64,000 nt of DNA from Treponema sp. OMZ 838 (GCF_000775995.1 NZ_CP009227.1:1116001-1180000), one strand, 5' to 3'. Positions 37,710-45,924 are shown, numbered from the stretch's first letter. Numbers and translations are program-made. Notes: generated from the sequence alone by a model not told the origin.

Positions 37710-38657
37710 ATGTCAGAATTGGATAAGCAAATAAAAGCCATTGAAGATAATATCGAGACCATTAAATCTAGCTCTTTACCTAATGGAACTAAGAGTGATA
37801 TTCTTGATACATTAACAAAACTACAAATAGAAATAAAAGAGATTGAACCTTTATATGATAATATCGATTCTTTAAAGAAACTTCTCATTGAACCAACGAA
37901 TAAACAGATTGCTGAATCATATAGACATTTTGACGCAAATAGTAAAAAATCAGAAAGAAAAAATAATATTTTTTTTATTATCAGCTTTATCTTTGGATTA
38001 TTAGGAATTGCATTAACTATATTGCCTATAATTCAAACTGGATTGCAACAAACCATAACATATTCGTATAATGATTTGGATCAAATATTTTATGATTTTG
38101 ATTGGATCAGAAATATTAAATACAACTATCAAAAATCACTATCAGTAAAATCTATAGGTTTTGAACTAACTTCACAAAAACTCGATCAGCTATTGAAACT
38201 TGAAATAATAATTTCCAATGATTATTTAAGTGCTATCAAAGATGTTTCAAAGGAAGATCAATTAATAATTACAAAACAAATTGAAACGCTTCTTTCATCG
38301 TATTTTGGAGAAAGTGTAGAGATAACACTAATTAAATATGACAATTCTTATAATGGATATGAGTTCTTATTTTCTGTTTATAAGAAGTATCTTGACATTA
38401 TTGAAATAAATCAAAAGAAAAATGATATATGTGCAATTGTAATAAGAGGTAATATTGATTCTTTTCATAAAGTATCATATAAAAATATTAATTTTGGAAA
38501 ACAAAAAGAAAAATTTATTTCAGATGTTTGTGCCTTTGTTTATTTACTTACTGGTACTAAATATTGTATACATTTAGAAAGTACGATTGCTCCGAAATAT
38601 ATTCGTGGCTTCTATGACGTGTATAGTCAAGCTATAATACTAGTTGAAATAAAATAA
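37710..38657 (+). CDS. Cassette membrane protein of unknown function
   Basis: A 315-residue protein. The first 80 residues are charged and probably coiled-coil (KQIKAIEDNIETIKSSS, LTKLQIEIKEIEPLYDNIDSLKKLL), followed by one or two membrane segments at about 85-108 (NNIFFIISFIFGLLGIALTILPII) and a 200-residue soluble domain. ATG 37710 has AAAAGGTG 8 bases upstream and is preferred over GTG 37701. Not recognised. Confidence 0.6.
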   Translation: MSELDKQIKAIEDNIETIKSSSLPNGTKSDILDTLTKLQIEIKEIEPLYDNIDSLKKLLIEPTNKQIAESYRHFDANSKKSERKNNIFFIISFIFGLLGIALTILPIIQTGLQQTITYSYNDLDQIFYDFDWIRNIKYNYQKSLSVKSIGFELTSQKLDQLLKLEIIISNDYLSAIKDVSKEDQLIITKQIETLLSSYFGESVEITLIKYDNSYNGYEFLFSVYKKYLDIIEINQKKNDICAIVIRGNIDSFHKVSYKNINFGKQKEKFISDVCAFVYLLTGTKYCIHLESTIAPKYIRGFYDVYSQAIILVEIK

Positions 38658-38662
38658 AAAAC

Positions 38663-38725
38663 GCCTAACACCTGCTTCAACCTGACATTGCCTTTACGGC
38701 AATGCAGGTTAAGCGTTAGTTAGAT
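38663..38725 (+). repeat. attC site (63 bp)
   Basis: Cores GCCTAAC and GTTAGAT; arms CACCTGCTTCAACCTGACATTGCC and GGCAATGCAGGTTAAGCG around a short TTTAC loop. A clear example of the two unpaired bases on the 5' arm. Confidence 0.92.
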
Positions 38726-38752
38726 GGATGCCTTACGGCGCTAAGGAAAAAG

Positions 38753-39223
38753 ATGATAAAGAGTATGATTGAAGAATCAAAAGATGCAGATAAGATTGCT
38801 AAACTTAATGAATCTGTTCAGAATCTGCATTATGAGAGATATCCAGAATATTTCAAGCCATATTCATATGACTCTGTTTTACAGTATGTGAAGGAACAAT
38901 TGTCAAAAGATAATTATCATGCATATATTATTGGCGATCAGAATAATGAGTATGGATATGTTTTATTCTTTGAACAAAATTACATGGAGAATCCATTTAG
39001 GAAAGCTTATAAAGGTATTCAAATTGAACACATATGTATTAAAAAAGAATACAGAAATCTAGGTTATGGGAATAAGTTAATGAATTCACTACAAGAATAT
39101 GCGAATAAAATAGGGGCAACGCAAATAGAGTTATCATATTGGGAATTAAATACAGAAGCAGAACGATTCTATAAAAATGCCGGCTATAAACGAAACATCA
39201 GTTTTGTTGTAAAGAAATTATAG
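38753..39223 (+). CDS. GNAT-family N-acetyltransferase
   Basis: A 156-residue single-domain acetyltransferase. The acetyl-CoA motif A is IEHICIKKEYRNLGYGNKLMNSLQEYA, with the pyrophosphate-binding YRNLGYG (Q/RxxGxG/A). Motif B follows as ELSYWELNTEAERFYKNAGYKRN. The substrate is unknown; GNAT enzymes are common integron cassettes and include aminoglycoside acetyltransferases, but nothing here points to a drug. The AAGGAA ribosome site is 5 bases upstream. First of two genes in its cassette. Confidence 0.88.
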   Translation: MIKSMIEESKDADKIAKLNESVQNLHYERYPEYFKPYSYDSVLQYVKEQLSKDNYHAYIIGDQNNEYGYVLFFEQNYMENPFRKAYKGIQIEHICIKKEYRNLGYGNKLMNSLQEYANKIGATQIELSYWELNTEAERFYKNAGYKRNISFVVKKL

Positions 39224-39258
39224 TAGGTTGGTTTTTCTGGTAGAAGAGGAATAATATA

Positions 39259-39849
39259 TTGGTAATTATGTTATTAATTTTAATTGTTACATTTTGCTGT
39301 GCAATTATCTCATATATTAAGATTAAAAATGATACTGAGAATCATAATATAAGAATAATTAATAAAATATTATTCATAATTTCAGGAAATATATTTATGT
39401 TTATTATAGCAATGGTTATTTCTTGTATATTATGGGAAATGTATATTCATATACAAACTATTACTGAATTGGATTCAAATGCTTCACTTTATTTATTTAT
39501 AGTTACACTTTGTATTCTATTGATTCGAGGAAGAAATTTACCTGGGTATTATTTTAAACGATTTCTGATGAATATATTTACAAAAGAAGAGTCAGAAATA
39601 ATTACAAGCTGCGCAACTTCAATTTTTTGTTCTACTATAAAATTATTGATCTATCTAGTAGGATTTATATCTGCTCTAATCCTAAATACTATAACATTAA
39701 AAAAAGGCATTATAATTTCAGAAGAGATTAAGGATATAGCTGATATTATCAATTATGCAATAATAACTATTATCGCTTTCGATACATCAATTGAAACAAT
39801 AATTTGTCAAAAAGGGAAAATAATAAAAGAATGGAAAAAGGAAATCTAA
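39259..39849 (+). CDS. Cassette membrane protein, four segments
   Basis: A 196-residue hydrophobic protein with segments near residues 3-20, 33-57, 72-88 and 118-140. TTG 39259 is taken as the start because AGAGGA lies 8 bases upstream; the ATG at 39268 is too far from it. The stop TAA (39847-39849) is part of the attC core ATCTAAC. Function unknown. Confidence 0.6.
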   Translation: MVIMLLILIVTFCCAIISYIKIKNDTENHNIRIINKILFIISGNIFMFIIAMVISCILWEMYIHIQTITELDSNASLYLFIVTLCILLIRGRNLPGYYFKRFLMNIFTKEESEIITSCATSIFCSTIKLLIYLVGFISALILNTITLKKGIIISEEIKDIADIINYAIITIIAFDTSIETIICQKGKIIKEWKKEI

Positions 39850-39906
39850 CACCCGCTTCAACCTGACATTGACTTTACGGCAATGCAGGTTAAGCGAATG
39901 TTAGAC
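39844..39906 (+). repeat. attC site (63 bp)
   Basis: Cores ATCTAAC (exact complement of the cassette start at 38719) and GTTAGAC; arms nearly identical to the site at 38663. Confidence 0.93.
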
Positions 39907-39938
39907 GCACAATCTTTTGAGGTGATAGGGAAAGAAAA

Positions 39939-40841
39939 ATGAAAAAATATGTATTAGTTATTTTTAGTATTATTTTACCTCTAAATTTATTTGCACAGAA
40001 AAATCAATATGGCTCTTTAGAATATGAGTATTGTTTTAAATTAAATACATTTATAGAATCTATAGAAAAAGAATTTCACTATGAATTTCCTGAGTTTATT
40101 AATTTAGATAAAGTAAGAAGATATACTTATGACATTTCAAAATTTACGAAAGAAGAGAGGGATTTTTATACAAATTATGTTGGTTCTTATTTACCAGAAA
40201 TTGTTTTAACAAAAGAATATCTATCATCTCATTTATCAGAATTTAGCATAACACATATAGAAAATGATATTATTTTTTGGGGATTTACAAAATTAAAAAA
40301 TGGGATAACTTATGAAATTAACGATAAACAATTTTATGAATATGAAACTTTTTCAACTATGCCAATACATAATATTTCAGAATATCAATCTCCTTACACA
40401 TATGATAAAGGAAAATACGTAAAATTAAAAGATTTTGATATTATAAAAGCAATAATAGAACAAAAAAAACAGAAAATGAATAGACAACATTTAAATAATA
40501 TAGAAGAAGAAAAAATACGGAAAATTCTAATCGGATTCTATAGATTACTTGGACAAAAAAAATTCGATGAAATAATTGATACATATTTTGATTCAGGTAT
40601 TGATAGAAAAGAGTATATCAATATATTGTTTTGGGATTATACAGTGCTAAGCTATCAAACAGCTCCTTTTGATATCTATATTAATACATTTTTTAATGAT
40701 GGTATTGATAAATACGATGAAAATACTATTTTTGTTGAATTAAAATATTCACACCCAATTAACTATGTAAGTTTTGCAATAAAGAGAATAAATGGGAAAT
40801 ATAAAATAGTACAATATATTAGTAGATATGATGAAGAGTGA
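39939..40841 (+). CDS. Cassette-encoded secreted protein
   Basis: A 300-residue protein with a signal peptide (MKKYVLVIFSIILPLNLFAQ, likely cut after Ala19). The mature part is polar, rich in Tyr, Asp and Lys, and lacks repeats or membrane segments. GGTGATAGGGAAAG precedes the ATG. The C-terminal 100 residues (IRKILIGFYRLLGQKKFDEIIDTYFD) might be an NTF2/SnoaL-like fold, but I would not rely on it. Function unknown. Confidence 0.55.
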   Translation: MKKYVLVIFSIILPLNLFAQKNQYGSLEYEYCFKLNTFIESIEKEFHYEFPEFINLDKVRRYTYDISKFTKEERDFYTNYVGSYLPEIVLTKEYLSSHLSEFSITHIENDIIFWGFTKLKNGITYEINDKQFYEYETFSTMPIHNISEYQSPYTYDKGKYVKLKDFDIIKAIIEQKKQKMNRQHLNNIEEEKIRKILIGFYRLLGQKKFDEIIDTYFDSGIDRKEYINILFWDYTVLSYQTAPFDIYINTFFNDGIDKYDENTIFVELKYSHPINYVSFAIKRINGKYKIVQYISRYDEE

Positions 40842-41911
40842 TGAAAAATACCTTATGTAGACGTATAACATGCTTTTCAAAGCCGACAAAACCTACGGTT
40901 TTGCGGTTTAAAAGTCATGTTATATGGACTGCATTATCTCAAGATGCTTTTTTAGCATGGTTTTTTAAATGGGCCGAAAAGAAAAATGAGAAAGAAGATA
41001 AAATATTAAACAGTTGCGCGAAAGAATGCTTAAAAAAATTTTTAGGCAGTATTTGTCCATCAGAAATAAATTCTATAAAAATATACAGGCAATCGGAAAA
41101 TATTGATTTATGGATAACAGTTAATGATACATTTCATTTAATTATTGAAGATAAGACAGGAACTTCTGAACATCATAATCAATTAATCAGATACAAAGAA
41201 ATTGCTAGAGAATGGTATGAAAGTGAGCACGGAATTGATTTTGATAATCATTTTTCATTCGTTTATTATAAATCTGGTGATATTACACCCAATGAAAGGG
41301 ATAGAGTTTCTAAAGCTCAATATACAATCATAAATAGAATCGCACTTTTAAATGTTTTTGATAAATACGAAATTTCAAATCAAATTTTTTTTGGATTACA
41401 AAGCGAAAATACAAAAGAAGCAAAATTTGCAGGATTCTGTATTTAATATTCCTTTTAAAGATATTCTTAAAAAGAAGAACAAAAGTGAATATGTAAAAGG
41501 ATTTTATAATATATTAGTTCCAGAATTAGATAGTGCATATTGGAGACTAGTGAATAGTCCAAGTAAACAATATTATGGAATGTGGTGGTACTGGTGCGAA
41601 TGGACTTACGGCACTTTATATTTACAGTTTGATGAATTTGATTTACAAATTCGATTGTGTGATATAAAAAAGACAAAAAATCGAAGTTTTGCAAGAAATG
41701 AGGCCTATACTCAGATAATAAATGTTGTTAAAAAAAGTGATTATAAAGGATTCATTAAGAAACCAAAACGATTTGGAACAGGAGCTTCAATGGCAATTGT
41801 AAAAATTGATCAATCTCTTTGGATGAAAACGGTTATCTTGATATGAAAAGAATTCTTGAAAAACTACATAAATTAGAACTTTTTTTGTGGAAAACGGTTT
41901 TAGGAAATTAA
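40841..41911 (+). pseudogene. PD-(D/E)XK nuclease-like gene with two frameshifts
   Basis: Three consecutive frames together make one protein of about 350 residues. Frame 1 (to 41446) contains LSQDAFLAWFFKWAEKK and the nuclease-like core NIDLWITVNDTFHLIIEDKTGTSEHHNQLIRYKEIA. Frame 2 (about 41415-41846) continues with FNIPFKDILKKKNKSEYVKGFYNILVPEL, and frame 3 ends ENGYLDMKRILEKLHKLEL. Core residues D...EDK suggest a PD-(D/E)XK fold (PDDEXK_4-like). There is no start codon in the cassette itself; the frame comes in from ATG 40841 through the attC. Probably inactive. Confidence 0.65.
40863..40925 (+). repeat. attC site (63 bp, variant arm)
   Basis: Cores GTATAAC and GTTATAT. Arms TTTTCAAAGCCGACAAAACC and GGTTTTGCGGTTTAAAA form the stem; the family sequence differs from the CGCTTCAAC group. 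The site lies inside an open reading frame that joins the two neighbouring cassettes. Confidence 0.85.
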
Positions 41912-41923
41912 AACAAAAACAAC

Positions 41924-41990
41924 ACATAACACCGTTTTCAAAGCCGACAAACGGGACTGATCCCGTTTGCGGTTTAAAACAATGTTATGC
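41924..41990 (+). repeat. attC site (67 bp)
   Basis: Cores ACATAAC and GTTATGC; stem TTTTCAAAGCCGACAAACGGGA / TCCCGTTTGCGGTTTAAAA, same subfamily as the site at 40863. Confidence 0.88.
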
Positions 41991-42033
41991 TGACACCCGC
42001 ACTGGGATACCTAGTAAGAAAAAGAGGAAAAAA

Positions 42034-42756
42034 ATGTTAATTGGAAGAATTTTGTTTGCACTTGCTGCTATTTTTGTAATTCTATTTTTTGTATTCATTA
42101 TAGTCGCAATTGTAAGACTTATAAAAAAGAAAACGGTAAAAATCTATTTTTTATTATCCATAGTAAGCTTATTAGCTTGTATCGTATCCATTTATTTAGG
42201 AATTACACTTCTAGAACAAGCGTATCAGGATGACTGTGATGTAGTAAGGCTTCAACATCTAAGTTATTATGGAAATTTAATTGAAGAATATAAATTAAAA
42301 GTCGGAAAATATCCATTTGAAGGTGAAAATCAACAAGTTTATGTATTTATATACAATAATGAGCAAAAAGAATATTGCGATGATACAAATCCATATTCTC
42401 ACATACAAAAAACTTCTAAAGAATTCTTTTCACAATTGGAAAAAGGATTAGGTCGTCAAATTGATCAATTATTTGATCCTCAATATGTTCCAAGTGGAAG
42501 ACCTGTTTTTTATATCTACATGATTGATGGAAATCAATATTTCTTTACAGTTCACCTTTCTAAAAAATATCCATTTTCAAAAAAAGTAGCTTCAAAATAT
42601 TATAAAGCAGAAATTTCAAATATTTCCGATGAAGAATATCAGTTTTATAAAATAGAAGAGTTAGAAAAAAATGAAGATTTTAAAAAAGCTACAAATAAGA
42701 ATTTCGGCGGATATTTTGAATTAAGAAAAAATCAACATATACGAGAGTATGAATAA
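42034..42756 (+). CDS. Cassette membrane protein with extracellular domain
   Basis: A 240-residue protein with two membrane segments (about 4-28 and 39-60) and a soluble C-terminal domain (DCDVVRLQHLSYYGNLIEEYKLKVGKYPFEGE...). The latter resembles the pseudopilin-type 'Y-x-x-x-x-G-x-Y-P' phrase, which I note but cannot confirm. ATG 42034 has AGAGGA upstream; the longer frame from 41887 crosses the attC. Cassette start and attC cores are exactly complementary (GTTATGC, GCATAAC). Confidence 0.6.
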   Translation: MLIGRILFALAAIFVILFFVFIIVAIVRLIKKKTVKIYFLLSIVSLLACIVSIYLGITLLEQAYQDDCDVVRLQHLSYYGNLIEEYKLKVGKYPFEGENQQVYVFIYNNEQKEYCDDTNPYSHIQKTSKEFFSQLEKGLGRQIDQLFDPQYVPSGRPVFYIYMIDGNQYFFTVHLSKKYPFSKKVASKYYKAEISNISDEEYQFYKIEELEKNEDFKKATNKNFGGYFELRKNQHIREYE

Positions 42757-42759
42757 ATA

Positions 42760-42822
42760 GCATAACAAAGGTTCGTAGCCGACAGCGGGTCGAGCCCGCT
42801 ACGGTACAACCCATTGTTGAAC
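42760..42822 (+). repeat. attC site (63 bp)
   Basis: Cores GCATAAC and GTTGAAC; inner stem AGCGGGTCGAGCCCGCT. Its 3' core is also the first core of the mini-cassette that follows. Confidence 0.85.
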
Positions 42823-42970
42823 GGACGCGTAGCGTCCGTTCAACGGGCGGCGGAACCTCCGCCTGTCATCCGGCGCACAGCGCTGTCCAGCATGCGGATT
42901 AAGCTGACGGCGAAGCTCAAAAGCTTACAGCTTTCTCGCTTCTTGCAGCTTATCCGCCGCCCCGTTATAC
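42816..42970 (+). repeat. ORF-less mini-cassette with long attC (copy 2)
   Basis: A perfect 13-bp hairpin GTTGAACGGACGC-GTA-GCGTCCGTTCAAC (42816-42844) and then a 133-bp attC (42838-42970) nearly identical to the one at 34343-34477, with arms CGGGCGGCGGA and TCCGCCGCCC. Both its cores are exactly complementary. No coding capacity. Confidence 0.78.
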
Positions 42971-43005
42971 GGATTGCCCTGTGGGCAACTTTTTCCTTTT
43001 ACCAT

Positions 43006-43034
43006 TTGATTATATTAAAAAATAATGCTATAAT
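43006..43034 (+). promoter_or_regulatory. Promoter inside the toxin-antitoxin cassette
   Basis: -35 TTGATT (43006-43011), 17-bp spacer, -10 TATAAT (43029-43034), 33 bases before the antitoxin ATG. It lies within the cassette, so the pair is expressed wherever the cassette is inserted. Confidence 0.75.
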
Positions 43035-43067
43035 AATACTGAAGTATGCATAGATATGGAGATTTTT

Positions 43068-43355
43068 ATGGCAAATGCAACATTAGTACAGTTAAAAGTC
43101 GATTCCGAAATTAAAGAAGATGTTTCAAGAATATATGAAAATTTAGGGTTGGATTTACCGACTGCAATAAGAATTTTTTTCAAGAAAAGTATTGCTGTGG
43201 GAGGATTACCGTTTGAATTGCGAGAAGAAAATATCAGATGGAAAATATATGATCAAGTTCGAAAAAGTATTCAAGACAATAATGTTCCGGAAATGTCGCT
43301 TGAAGAAATAAATGCAGAAATTGCTGAAACGAGAAAACAGGTATTCGGTAAATGA
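43068..43355 (+). CDS. RelB/DinJ-family antitoxin
   Basis: A 95-residue protein with the DinJ/RelB ribbon-helix-helix start (VQLKVDSEIKEDVSRIYENLGLDLPTAIRIFFKKSIAVGGLPFEL). DLPTAIRIFF...GGLPFEL is diagnostic. A charged C-terminus (EEINAEIAETRKQVFGK) should bind the toxin. Ribosome site TATGGAG. It overlaps the toxin gene by four bases (ATGA). It is unusual in being paired with a PIN toxin rather than RelE/YafQ. Confidence 0.9.
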   Translation: MANATLVQLKVDSEIKEDVSRIYENLGLDLPTAIRIFFKKSIAVGGLPFELREENIRWKIYDQVRKSIQDNNVPEMSLEEINAEIAETRKQVFGK

Positions 43356-43768
43356 AAAAATATGTTGTTATTGATACAAATGTTTTGGTTTCTGCATTGA
43401 TAACACGAAATGAAAATGCTCCAACTGTAAAAATATTAAAATATCTTTCTCAAAATAAAATAGTACCGGTATACTCTTCGGAGATAGTAAAAGAATACTA
43501 TGAAGTTTTAAGAAGAGAAAAATTTAAATTATCTGAGGAAATTGTATCAGCTTTAATAAAAGATATAGTCAATAATGGATTAGAAGTAAGAAATATTGTT
43601 GAAGTCAAGGAAGAAATGCCGGATCCGAAAGATGTAATATTTTATGCAGTTACATTGACAACAAGAGATAAAGATACATTTTTGGTTACAGGGAATGGAA
43701 AACATTTTCCTGAAAAATATTTTATAGTAACACCGGCTAAATTAATGGATATACTTGAAAAAAATTAA
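43352..43768 (+). CDS. PIN-domain toxin (COG1569-like)
   Basis: A 138-residue PIN protein: VVIDTNVLVSALI carries Asp8, YSSEIVKEYYEVL Glu44, and MPDPKDVIFYAVTLT the next acidic cluster (Asp91/Asp94), followed by VTGNGKHFP. The acidic residues fit an Mg-dependent RNase of the 'putative toxin-antitoxin toxin, PIN family'. It sits in a stabilising toxin-antitoxin cassette. Confidence 0.88.
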   Translation: MKKYVVIDTNVLVSALITRNENAPTVKILKYLSQNKIVPVYSSEIVKEYYEVLRREKFKLSEEIVSALIKDIVNNGLEVRNIVEVKEEMPDPKDVIFYAVTLTTRDKDTFLVTGNGKHFPEKYFIVTPAKLMDILEKN

Positions 43769-43774
43769 AGTAAC

Positions 43775-43859
43775 GTCTAACACCCGCTTCAACGCTGACA
43801 AACAGGTCAAGCCACAAATGCAGATCAAGCCACAAATGCAGGTCAAGCGAATGTTATAC
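43775..43859 (+). repeat. attC site (85 bp) with internal duplication
   Basis: Cores GTCTAAC and GTTATAC. The 3' part contains CAAGCCACAAATGCAG twice in a row before GTCAAGCG, a tandem duplication of the arm; the 5' arm is CGCTTCAACGCTGACA. Confidence 0.85.
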
Positions 43860-43893
43860 GGACTCCCACTAGGGCGCTATAATGGGATAATAA

Positions 43894-44223
43894 ATGAGAA
43901 AAATTACGATTATATTTATATTATTTTGTATAGTATTTGTTTCATGTTCACAAAAGCAAATTCCATTTAACAAAAAACAATGGATGAGAGAAAAAAATCG
44001 ATTTTATATGACCGATTCGCTTATTAAAAAATTAAATGAAGATAAACCGAAAAGAGCTGAAATATTTGATTTGCTTGGAACACCAGAACTTGAAGGACGA
44101 ATTAAAGATACAGAAGTCTCTTATTGGTTAAAATCTGATGGTTTTCTTGCTATGTGGGAATTATATATTTATTTTGATGATAATGGAATTTTTGAATCCG
44201 CTGTGGTTGCATATGCCGACTAA
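43894..44223 (+). CDS. Small cassette lipoprotein
   Basis: A 109-residue lipoprotein: MRKITIIFILFCIVFVSCSQ with lipobox VSC (Cys18). The mature part (MTDSLIKKLNEDKPKRAEIFDLLGTPELEGR... YWLKSDGFLAMWELYIYFDDNG) resembles the SmpA/BamE-like or KapB-type small fold 'M..DL..k.L..G.pk.eI..lLG.P', common in hypothetical lipoproteins. Probably surface or periplasmic; function unknown. Confidence 0.65.
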   Translation: MRKITIIFILFCIVFVSCSQKQIPFNKKQWMREKNRFYMTDSLIKKLNEDKPKRAEIFDLLGTPELEGRIKDTEVSYWLKSDGFLAMWELYIYFDDNGIFESAVVAYAD

Positions 44224-44343
44224 AAAACAAAGAAGTATCTTTTCAGTAAGTCAAGATTGCTGAAAAAATAAATTGAACTTTAAGATTCAGCTTAAAAAGC
44301 TTTCTTACATCACATACTCACCGCTTTTATGAAATATTTTGTG

Positions 44344-44373
44344 TTGACAAATACATAAAATAGTATGTATAAT
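44344..44373 (+). promoter_or_regulatory. Promoter of the brnT remnant
   Basis: Perfect -35 TTGACA (44344-44349) and perfect -10 TATAAT (44368-44373), 18-bp spacer, four bases before the ATG. BrnT systems are autoregulated from such promoters. Confidence 0.8.
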
Positions 44374-44377
44374 ATAG

Positions 44378-44656
44378 ATGTATATGACATTTGAATGAGA
44401 TGAAAATAAAAACGCTGAAAACATACGGAAGCATAAGGTTTCTTTTGAAAAAGCGCAGGATGCTTTTTTTGATACAAACCGTATGATTTTAGAAGATGTA
44501 AATCATTCTGTTTCAGAAAAACGTTATTTTTGTATTGGAAAAACAGACGAAGGAATTTCGACAGTGCGTTTTACAATGCGCGGTCAGAATATTAGGATTT
44601 TCGGTGCAGGATATTGGCGCCAAGGAAAGAAACTCTATGAAAAGCATTTACAGTAA
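44378..44656 (+). pseudogene. brnT: brnT toxin gene with nonsense codon
   Basis: The frame reads MYMTFE, then TGA (44396-44398), then DENKNAENIRKHKVSFEKAQDAFF to the end GAGYWRQGKKLYEKH. BrnT proteins have EWDE here, so TGG has become TGA. The rest of the fold, 92 codons, is complete. A functional product would need suppression or a downstream restart, so I take it as inactive. Confidence 0.85.
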
Positions 44657-44884
44657 TCCCGAAAAAGCAGTAATGGAAGCATTGGATTCTGCTGTATTAG
44701 TGACGGATTTTCTTCCTTCACCAGCAGAGCTTATAAAAAAACAACAAAAGAAAAAATAACAATCTCAATAGATTCTGATTGTATTAATTTTTTCAAAGCA
44801 GAAGCAAAGAAAAATAATACAAAATATCAGACTATGATGAATGAAGTACTTTCTCAGTATGCAAAGCATTATGCGGTAAATTGA
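44637..44884 (+). pseudogene. brnA: brnA antitoxin gene with frameshift
   Basis: Starts at ATG 44637 overlapping brnT. In frame it reads ...SPAELIKKQQKKK and stops at 44757. One more A in the run after CTTATA would continue as TTKEKITISIDSDCINFFKAEAKKNNTKYQTMMNEVL to 44884, the C-terminal half of a BrnA/CopG-type antitoxin. A single-base deletion in the A-run has broken it. Confidence 0.8.
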
Positions 44885-44903
44885 ATTGTAGGATAGAAGA
44901 ATC

Positions 44904-44969
44904 GTCTAACACCCGCTTCAACCTGACATTGCGTATAAGCCGCAAATGCAGGTCAAGCGAATGTTGGAT
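44904..44969 (+). repeat. attC site (66 bp)
   Basis: Cores GTCTAAC and GTTGGAT; arms CGCTTCAACCTGACATTGCG and CGCAAATGCAGGTCAAGCG. Confidence 0.9.
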
Positions 44970-45003
44970 GGACGCTGCGCGTCCCTTCGCCGCCCCGTTA
45001 TGT
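44963..45003 (+). repeat. Remnant of a third mini-cassette
   Basis: GTTGGATGGACGC TGC GCGTCC then CTTCGCCGCCCCGTTATGT: the same hairpin body and attC end as the mini-cassettes at 34321 and 42816, with about 100 bp of the attC interior deleted. Confidence 0.65.
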
Positions 45004-45036
45004 TGATAAGATTCAAAACAATCAAGGAATACGCAA

Positions 45037-45924
45037 GTGAGTAAGATTAGGATAGCTTTATTACAATTAATGCCCGGAAAATCCCTTGTCGAAAATATGC
45101 ATATCGGCATAGAAGCTTGTCGTACAGCAAAAAACATTGGGGCAGATATAGCGTTATTTCCTGAAATGTGGAGTATTGGTTACGAAATACCTGAATCTGT
45201 AAATGAATTAAAAAGTAAAGCAATTAATAAAAATGATACGTTTATACGTTTATTCTCGGATTTAGCGAAAGAATTACAAATGGCTATCGGTATAACATTT
45301 CTTGAAAAGTATGAACCATTACCAAGAAACAGTATATGTCTGTTTGATAGATTTGGCAAAGAACTATATACCTATGCAAAAGTACATACATGTTCTTTTG
45401 GAAATGAAAAAGTTTTAATGCCTGGTAATGATTTTTATGTATCTGTATTAGATACAGATCATGGTTGTATAAAAATAGGTTCAATGATTTGTTATGATAG
45501 AGAATTTCCTGAGAGTGCACGAATACTCATGCTCAAAGGTGCAGAAATAATACTTGTACCGAATGCATGTCCAATGGAAATTAATAGAATTTCACAATTA
45601 AGAGCAAGAGCATTTGAAAATATGGTTGGCATTGCAACTGTTAATTATCCAAAAGGAAAACCTGATTGTAATGGTCATTCTACAGCATTTGACGGCATTG
45701 CCTATAACATTGATGAACCATATTCGCGAGATACATTAATAATAGAAGCCGGAGAGGAAGAAGGAATATATATGGCAACTTTTGATATAAAAGAATTAAG
45801 AAAGTATAGAAATAGAGAAGTTCATGGCAACGCATACCGGCAGCCGGCAAAATATAAGATTTTATTATCGGAAGAAAAGCACGATCCATTTATCCGTAAT
45901 GATTATAGAAAATCAACAACCTAA
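45037..45924 (+). CDS. Nitrilase-superfamily carbon-nitrogen hydrolase
   Basis: A 295-residue enzyme with the complete catalytic triad: Glu43 in LFPEMW, Lys115 in YAKVHTC, Cys152 in SMICYDREFPE. It resembles N-carbamoylputrescine amidohydrolase or omega-amidase branches; the substrate is not clear. Start is GTG 45037 with AAGGA 9 bases upstream. The stop TAA lies in the attC core ACCTAAC. Cytoplasmic; a metabolic gene as a cassette. Confidence 0.85.
   Translation: MSKIRIALLQLMPGKSLVENMHIGIEACRTAKNIGADIALFPEMWSIGYEIPESVNELKSKAINKNDTFIRLFSDLAKELQMAIGITFLEKYEPLPRNSICLFDRFGKELYTYAKVHTCSFGNEKVLMPGNDFYVSVLDTDHGCIKIGSMICYDREFPESARILMLKGAEIILVPNACPMEINRISQLRARAFENMVGIATVNYPKGKPDCNGHSTAFDGIAYNIDEPYSRDTLIIEAGEEEGIYMATFDIKELRKYRNREVHGNAYRQPAKYKILLSEEKHDPFIRNDYRKSTT

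Noticed and set aside
39259-39849. Second attC between the GNAT and membrane genes
   Set aside because: The 35-bp gap contains no core-like GTTRRRY or RYYYAAC pair; both genes share one cassette.
41887-42033. N-terminal extension of the membrane protein at 42034
   Set aside because: The extra 49 residues are translated attC sequence; the ATG at 42034 has its own ribosome site.
44396-44398. Selenocysteine codon in brnT
   Set aside because: The family residue here is Trp (TGG), no hairpin follows at SECIS distance, and Sec makes no sense at this position; a nonsense mutation is simpler.
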